Below, one piece after another: positions 57,201-64,000 of a stretch of DNA of 64,000 nucleotides. The DNA comes from Homarus americanus. Taxonomy: Eukaryota > Arthropoda > Malacostraca > Decapoda > Nephropidae. The notes beneath the pieces are model-generated. The model did not search any database and was not told the DNA's origin. It saw nothing but the letters and a program-made list of their open reading frames with translations. The stretch is taken from NCBI RefSeq assembly GCF_018991925.1, contig NW_024753828.1:1473620-1537619 (forward strand), written 5' to 3'. Both the position numbers and the translations under genes were made by a program. Every line of letters begins with the position of its first letter. Positions within the stretch are counted from its first letter, which is position 1.

Positions 57201-58031
57201 TTGATAGGGCAAATGGTTTCAGCCTTAACAAAAAGAATTTACAGATGCCATTGCTCTAAGGTACTGTTGATAGATGGTTGCCCTCCCAGCATGTGGCGCT
57301 TCCATGATGGCGATCACGCCATGGTTTCAGAAGGGGGTCTATATGCATGAGGGCATGACGAGTGAGGATCTCTGGCAAATATAGGAAATCTGCGGGACGT
57401 CATGGTAGAACTGACCCTCCCTGGATGGCGAGATCTTCCAACACAGGGACTAAACACATCTAACAAGCCCGTGTGGACGTCAGTGCTCGAGAGATTCTGG
57501 ACGCCGGGACAGCGAGCTTTTTCGACATCAGGATTTTTATCCCATGGCCGTTGTCTCATGTAACCTGGCTCTCGATGCTGCATAGGAGGAACGAGAGCGA
57601 CAAGAGGAAGGGCATATGGAGAATTCAAAATGTTGATCAGGCAGCTTCACTCCTCTAGTGTTCACAACCTCTGATGGGATGGGCCCAAGTGCAAGATGTT
57701 TCTACGCCAGACTCGCGGAGCTGATCTCCGAACAAACAGCAGCCCAAGTTATGCAGCCTGGATGAGATGTCACTGTCCTTCTCTCTCCTTCAGTCGGCTT
57801 TGCTCTGCCTCAGAACGAGAGCTTCTGCCCTACTCCGACAACCGCTGCAGATATCGACTATGAGGGCTACAGTCACTGAATGCCGCATGGATGTGCGGCT
57901 CAACTAATTAACACAGATAGGATAGTTTCTTATGTATTAGGATATTTAATATTAAGGTAAATAAATGGTGGCGAAGGTGTTGCTTATTGGGGAGGCTGGA
58001 GGCCACTTTAAAAAAAAAAAAAATAAAAAAA
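54286..58031 (+). mobile_element. Family K LINE copy 2, heavily eroded
   Basis: It aligns to copy 1 from the 5' UTR (TTTAAAGTGTTATTGGTGGG at 54325) to the A-rich tail (58009-58031), which is followed by AGTAAATGGTAGTAGTAGTAG. Very many 1-5-base deletions break all frames. Between about 56516 and 57115 the homology to 52700-53235 of copy 1 is replaced by unrelated DNA. It preserves GEVLRRIIGKCIMEVV (56020-56070), RT sequence that is damaged in copy 1. C-terminal domain remnants lie at 57280-57905. Confidence 0.82.
56516..57115. repeat. Pyrimidine-rich block within K copy 2
   Basis: Left part (56615-56840): degenerate CCTCCCCTTAACTCCT-type units. Right part: GGTTTAGGTTGGGTTAGGTTAA, a TTAGG-like run (56876-56897), then TAGTTTGGG(G/T)GTAGT units and (AGT)n at 57060-57078. 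GTTAACCACACCTGTCA (56589) is partly complementary to TTTAACAGGTGTAAGG (56911), suggesting a foldback insert. Confidence 0.55.
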
Positions 58032-58040
58032 ATAGTAAAT

Positions 58041-58880
58041 GGTAGTAGTAGTAGCAGTAATAGCAGTAGTAACAGTTAGTGGTGTGGAGTGTGTCGGGGC
58101 AGAGTCGTGCAAGATCAACTTTATTAGCCTGAGGGATTAATTTAATGGCGACTCCTGAAGTAGCCAACTCAGAGCCCCCACTCCTTACCAGATAATTACT
58201 AAAGTTTATCCTAGAAATTACACACGGGTTTAGAGGCAGACTTTACTTCTTTTTTCGTCGTTTTGTGTTTCTTATTCTTCCTTCAAGTGGTGGGTGGTGG
58301 GTAGTTTGACGCTAACCTGAGATGTGGGTGGTGGTGAGTGAGGGTGACACATACACACACAACCCCGCATACACACACACACACAACCCTTGACTCACAC
58401 ACAACACACAACCCTTCCCGTCACAAACAACTCCCCCCAAACACAAGCAACCTCCCCCTCCACACAACCACCTCCCCTCCTCTTTCCCCCAAGTTTTTTT
58501 CTTAGGATAACAAACAAAAGTAAACAAAACCTGGGTCTTTTTGTATATGTTCTCTGTACCACCAAGACTCTACATACAGTAAGACAAGACCCCATAGACT
58601 CTGCATACAGACCCCATAAGACTCTACATACAGCAAGACAAGACCCTAATGGTATTCGCTAAGTCGTTAATGATCTTGAGTTAACAAAGAAGGAAGTTAC
58701 TGTCCTCAAACCACCTCATTATAATATCATACTCGCTAAAGAAAACGGGAAGAGGAGGAGAGAGAGAGAGAGGGGGGGAACTTCGGAAGACTTGTAAAAT
58801 TTAATGTCAATGTGTTATAGAAAATGGGAAGAGGGTGGATGGAGGAGGAAGAGGAGGAGAGAGGAAGACTTGCGAAGACT

Positions 58881-58919
<39 letters not shown>

Positions 58920-58976
58920 CCAATCTAAACATATAAGACTCTTAATACGTTGGTCAGGTTTGTAAACAACTTTGTA
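58041..58976. other. Spacer with short repeats, no gene
   Basis: Contains (AC)n runs (58350-58385), a degenerate duplication of GACTCTACATACAGYAAGACAAGACCC (58565-58650), two GGAAGAGG...GAGAGGA...CGGAAGACTTG blocks (58745 and 58830) and (AAT)n (58886-58918). Confidence 0.6.
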
Positions 58977-59113
58977 CACTTAAAAGATTAGACACCATTA
59001 TGCTAACCTAACCTAACCTAACCTAACCTAACCTAGCACAATTTCCCGAGGGTTGTGTTAGGGTGTTTAATCCTCAGGTGAACTAAGCTAGGAGTGTCTA
59101 ATCTTCAGGTGAA
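58977..59113. mobile_element. Second foldback element with (CCTAA)n loop
   Basis: Left arm ACACTTAAAAGATTAGACAC (58978) pairs imperfectly with GTGTCTAATCTTCAGGTGAA (59094). The loop holds (CCTAA)6 (59007-59034). Its right half matches the arm of the element at 9773-9998 in reverse complement (CACCTGAAGATTA.../CACCTGAGGATTAAACACCC). Confidence 0.6.
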
Positions 59114-59154
59114 CTAAAATCCCTCTTAAAAAACGCAAACACACAATCCCAGTA

Positions 59155-59272
59155 ACCTAAGCTAACCAAACCCTAACCTAACCAAAACCTAACCTAACCA
59201 AAACCTAACCTAACCTAACCTAACCTAACCTAACCAAACCTAACCAAACCTAACCTAACCAAACCTAACCTA
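59155..59272. repeat. Interstitial (CCTAA)n / CCTAACCAAA tract
   Basis: About 118 bp of CCTAA units alternating with AACCAAA variants. Telomere-like but degenerate and internal. Confidence 0.9.
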
Positions 59273-59275
59273 CAC

Positions 59276-60786
<1,511 letters not shown>

Positions 60787-60886
60787 NNNNNNNNNNNNNN
60801 NNNNNNNNNNNNNNNNNNNNNNNNNNNNNNNNNNNNNNNNNNNNNNNNNNNNNNNNNNNNNNNNNNNNNNNNNNNNNNNNNNNNNN
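60787..60886. other. Assembly gap (100 N)
   Basis: Exactly 100 Ns directly after the (TG)n tract, a conventional gap of unknown size where the repeat blocked assembly. Confidence 0.98.
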
Positions 60887-61105
60887 GAGTGGAATTGGGG
60901 GATATTCCAGGTGTGGTCTGACTAGTGCTTTGTAAAGGTGTAGTTGTATATTGGAGTTTAATTTGCGGAATCTTCTGAGTTTAGTTAGTTGGACCTTGGC
61001 TTTTACAATTCTTTCTGTGATATGTGGTAGTATGCCGTTCCTTGTAATTTTGAGGCCGAGGATTTTCTCATTTTCTGCGTATGGAATGGTTTGATTGTTG
61101 ACCAT
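60887..61105 (-). pseudogene. LINE reverse transcriptase fragment (thumb region)
   Basis: Minus-strand frame reads MVNNQTIPYAENEKILGLKI, TRNGILPHITERIVKA, QLTKLRRFRKLNSNI and LYKALVRPHLEYPPIPL. The LGL, L+RF and LYKALVRP.LEY blocks follow the catalytic core in Jockey/I-type RTs. The rest would lie in the gap and the (TG)n tract, so it is a partial copy. Confidence 0.78.
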
Positions 61106-61137
61106 GATTGGATAAGGTCTGGTTTTAGCTATATGAA

Positions 61138-61340
<203 letters not shown>

Positions 61341-61395
61341 AATGTAGTAGTAGTAGTGGTAATGATAGTAGGGAGTAGTATTAGCTTCTTATGTA

Positions 61396-61482
61396 TTAGG
61401 ATATTTAATATTAAGGTAAATAAATGGCGGCGAAGGTGTGGCTATTGGGGGAGGCTGGAGGCCACTTTCAAAAAAAAAAAAA
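61396..61482 (+). mobile_element. Family K LINE 3'-end fragment (d)
   Basis: ATTAGGATATTTAATATTAA through GGCTATTGGGGGAGGCTGGA to an A-run, then (GTA)n. Close to the 3' UTR of copy 1. Confidence 0.88.
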
Positions 61483-61504
61483 AGTAGTAGTAGTAGTAGC
61501 AGTA

Positions 61505-61576
61505 GGTAATAAAATTGCGGCAAAGGTGTGGCTTTTGGGGGAGACTGGAGGCCACGTTTATACCTTTAAAAAAAAG
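61505..61576 (+). mobile_element. Family K LINE 3'-end fragment (e)
   Basis: AGGTAATAAAATTGCGGCAA through GGCTTTTGGGGGAGACTGGA to an A-run, then (GTA)n turning into (AAT)n. The upstream flank is GTAGTAGTAGTAGCAGT. Confidence 0.87.
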
Positions 61577-61590
61577 TAGTAGTAGTAGTA

Positions 61591-61622
<32 letters not shown>

Positions 61623-61673
61623 TATAATAATAATAATAATAATAATTATAATAATAATAATAATAATAATAAT

Positions 61674-61724
<51 letters not shown>

Positions 61725-61754
61725 TATAATAATAATAATAATAATAATAATAAT

Positions 61755-61802
<48 letters not shown>

Positions 61803-61820
61803 TATAATAATAATAATAAT

Positions 61821-61869
<49 letters not shown>
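61577..61869. repeat. (AGT)n-(AAT)n microsatellite
   Basis: About 290 bp of AAT with regular ATTATA interruptions, opened by six AGT units. A degenerate AGTAATA tract continues to about 61960. Confidence 0.95.
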
Positions 61870-62164
61870 GCCGTAATAATAGTATTAACAGTAGTAATGC
61901 TAATAGTAAAGCAGTAATAAAAGTAATAAGAGTAATAATAATAGTAATAGCAGCAATGCTAGTAACACTGGATATTTTATATTTAATTGCCTGACAAAAT
62001 CTCGACATTAAGTGACTCAAACCTGCTCTGTGTTGACACTTGACCTAATTACTGTAACTATGAAAATCCAGTAAATGTCGGTTTGCAGTCGTAGTCGGAG
62101 TTTAGACACTGCTACATAATTTAGACACTGTACAATGATTTAATCCTTGTATGATATAGACCAC

Positions 62165-62755
62165 TGGCCCTCAAGAGTTGGACTGCGGGCATTGTGGGTA
62201 AAGACCGTGGGCATCATGAGACAAGACCGTGGGCATCATGAGTCAAGAACGTGACCATCATGAGTTAGGTCCATGGGCATCGTGAGCCAAGATCACGGGT
62301 ATTGTGAGTCAAGACCTCGGGCATCATGAGTAGGGGCCGCGGGCATCATGAGTCAAGACCGCGGGCATCATGAGTCAGGACCACGGGCATCGTGAATCAA
62401 GACCACCACGGGCATCATGAGTCAAGGCCTCGGGCATCGTGAGTCAGGGCCATGGGTATCGTAAGCTAAGACCACGGGTATTATGAGTCAAGACCTCGGG
62501 CATCGTGAGTCAGGGCCATGGGTATCGTAAGCTAAGACCACGGGTATTATGAGTCAAGACCTCGGGCATCGTGAGTCAGGGCCATGGGCATCGTAAGCTA
62601 AGACCACGGGTATTATGAGTCAAGACCTCGGGCATCGTGAGTCAGGGCCGCGGGCACAATGAGTCAAGACCACGGGCATCATGAGTCAGGACCTGGGCAT
62701 CATGAGTCAGGACCTGGGCATCATGAGTCAGGACTGTTGGCATCAAGAGTCAGGC
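62165..62755. repeat. 22-bp minisatellite with 66-bp higher-order unit
   Basis: The basic unit is GAGTCAAGACCACGGGCATCAT (variants). From 62441 three 66-bp higher-order units (starts 62441, 62507, 62573) combine three variant 22-mers: GAGTCAGGGCC..., AAGCTAAGACC... and GAGTCAAGACCTC.... More than 25 units in total. It is flanked by AATTTAGACACTG phrases on both sides (62112 and 62853). Confidence 0.92.
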
Positions 62756-63334
62756 TTAATCTTAACCCCCATCAATGAAGCTAAATTGTTCCCAGGTAAT
62801 CCTCACTAATGAATTCGTCCACCTGCTCCAATTTATAAAGTGATTATCCTTAATTTAGACACTGCTGCATGATTTGGGCATTGTTTCATAATTTAGATAC
62901 AATATTGCATAATTTACACAAGAGTGCATGATTCAAACAAACATGCATGATTTTGATACACCGTTCCTTATTTTACACGCACTGACTCTTAGTCCAGACA
63001 CAGGGACACAACCCCTTCCACCACCCTAGTTTAACACACCACTCTCCCTCTCCTGGGCCACCTCCATTTCTCCCCTGCATATTTGAATTAGTTGAACAGT
63101 AGATCTGCTGCTATTTGCGGGGGGTGCGAGGGGCTCATGTCACCCCTCAGGGACAGCATTCTATGACTGGTACAGCAAAGAAGGACATGATATAGTACGC
63201 TTTATAGCCTGTTGTAAAGTTATTTTGTTAGGATATGATCGATCCATGACGACAAGTGTTTCCCTCCCACCCATCAAATCCTCTTGTGTTATTTTTTTGG
63301 ATTGAAAAAAAATTCTTATTCACCTATTCTTCCT
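62756..63334. other. Spacer, no gene
   Basis: Repeated ATTTAGACACTG / GCATGATT phrases (62850-62960) that look like a degraded short repeat. No coding motif. Confidence 0.5.
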
Positions 63335-64000
63335 CGTTACAAGAACATAAGAACATAAGAATTTAAGAAACTGTAGCGAGCCTATTGACCCATAATGGGC
63401 AGTCCCATTTACACCCAACCCCTATTGCTCATACATCCATCCAACCTATGTTTGAAGCTACCCAGCGTATTCGAGTTAATGATGATGTTTGGTAATGTGT
63501 TCCACTCATCCACTACTCTATTTCCAAACCAATGTTTACCTATTTAGCGCCTAAATTTACATTTGTCAAATTTAAAACCATTTTTACGAGTTCGCTACTG
63601 GTTGGATATAGTTTGAGTACCTTTGTTATATCCCCTTTGTTTAGCCCTTCCATTTATACACGTCTATCATATCGCCCCTCACTCTACGTCTCTCGAGGGA
63701 GTGCAAATTAAGATGCTTTAACCTGTCTCTGTACTCGAGGTTCCTAATGCGCCAGATTAGTCTTGCCATTCTCTAAATTTTTTCTAAGGATTCTATATCC
63801 ATTCTGTAATTACGGTGACCAGAATTGAACTGCGTAATCCAAGTGAGGTCTCACAAGCGCAAGATATAGTTTCAGGATGGCCTTTCTAATCTTGTAACTA
63901 ACACTCCTTTGCATGAACCTAAGTACTTTATTAGCCATCTTTCGAGCAAATACAAGATTCCTACTTATCATTACTAATAAATATTTTTCACATTCGGATT
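63335..64000 (-). pseudogene. CR1-like LINE RT C-terminus and octamer tail, runs off the right edge
   Basis: Minus-strand pieces: LYLALVRPHLDYAVQFWSP (about 63812-63868), YRDRLKHLNLHSLERRRVRG, DMIDVYKW (about 63665-63750), FKFDKCKFRR, then NRVVDEWNTLPNIIINSNT and GSFKHRLD (about 63430-63510). These are the usual blocks downstream of a CR1-type RT core, across several frameshifts. The element ends leftward in an (ATGTTCTT)n-type octamer tail (63341-63358), a CR1 hallmark. The catalytic core would lie beyond base 64000. Confidence 0.85.

Noticed and set aside
59004..59272. A chromosome end
   Set aside because: The CCTAA tracts are short, degenerate and followed by more than 4 kb of ordinary repeats, so they are interstitial.
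61515..61994. A 159-codon Asn-rich frame
   Set aside because: Produced by the (AAT)n tract; not a gene.

Overview
This is eukaryotic, transposon-packed intergenic DNA. An arthropod is likely because several stretches of (CCTAA)n/(TTAGG)n, the canonical arthropod telomere motif, lie inside the window. The mix of Tigger, CR1-like, Jockey/I-like and Gypsy elements and the very dense AAT/AGT/AC microsatellites recall a decapod crustacean genome; that finer placement is inference. I see no convincing multi-exon host gene, no rRNA or tRNA gene and no CRISPR array. Nearly all coding signal comes from mobile elements, most of them broken.

Layout. 70-6236: a Russian-doll nest of four Tigger-type DNA transposons plus one unrelated MITE; one copy carries a frameshifted transposase on the minus strand. 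6237-10262: non-coding, with telomere-like repeats, a foldback element and a 61-bp tandem repeat. 10667-11587: two LINE 3' ends. 11588-13255: a short non-autonomous LTR element on the minus strand. 13621-27574: a decayed Gypsy element (gag, protease, RT, RNase H, integrase), split by a related LTR element (16992-25216), whose own left LTR holds a 5.6-kb LINE, and split again by a solo LTR (25457-26607). 27575-30110: a decayed minus-strand LINE. 31385-31810: an integrase scrap. 31943-45175: a minus-strand Gypsy (RT, RNase H, integrase) interrupted by a solo LTR of its own family, itself interrupted by another long LTR, itself interrupted by a young element (37181-41278) with matching LTRs and an intact 959-codon gag-protease-integrase ORF that has no reverse transcriptase. 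46210-46527: an old solo LTR related to that young element.

47173-58040: a CR1-like ORF1/ORF2 scrap; a compact minus-strand ORF that looks like a retropepsin-type protease gene with its own TATA box and poly(A) signal, broken by one in-frame stop; then two same-direction copies of a LINE whose C-terminal domain looks like a restriction-like endonuclease. The ends of these LINE copies, and of several short 3'-end fragments (47935-48213, 61265-61577), lie in or beside (GTA)n trinucleotide repeats, which suggests insertion into microsatellites. 58041-64000: satellites (AC, AAT, a 22-bp minisatellite with a 66-bp higher-order unit), a 100-bp assembly gap at 60787-60886, a LINE scrap, and a CR1-like RT tail running off the right edge.

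The nests give a relative history. Target-site duplications (TA for Tigger; 4-5 bp for LTR elements) can be read at most junctions. In three places, removing the insert brings the interrupted host ORF back into frame, which supports the junction calls.
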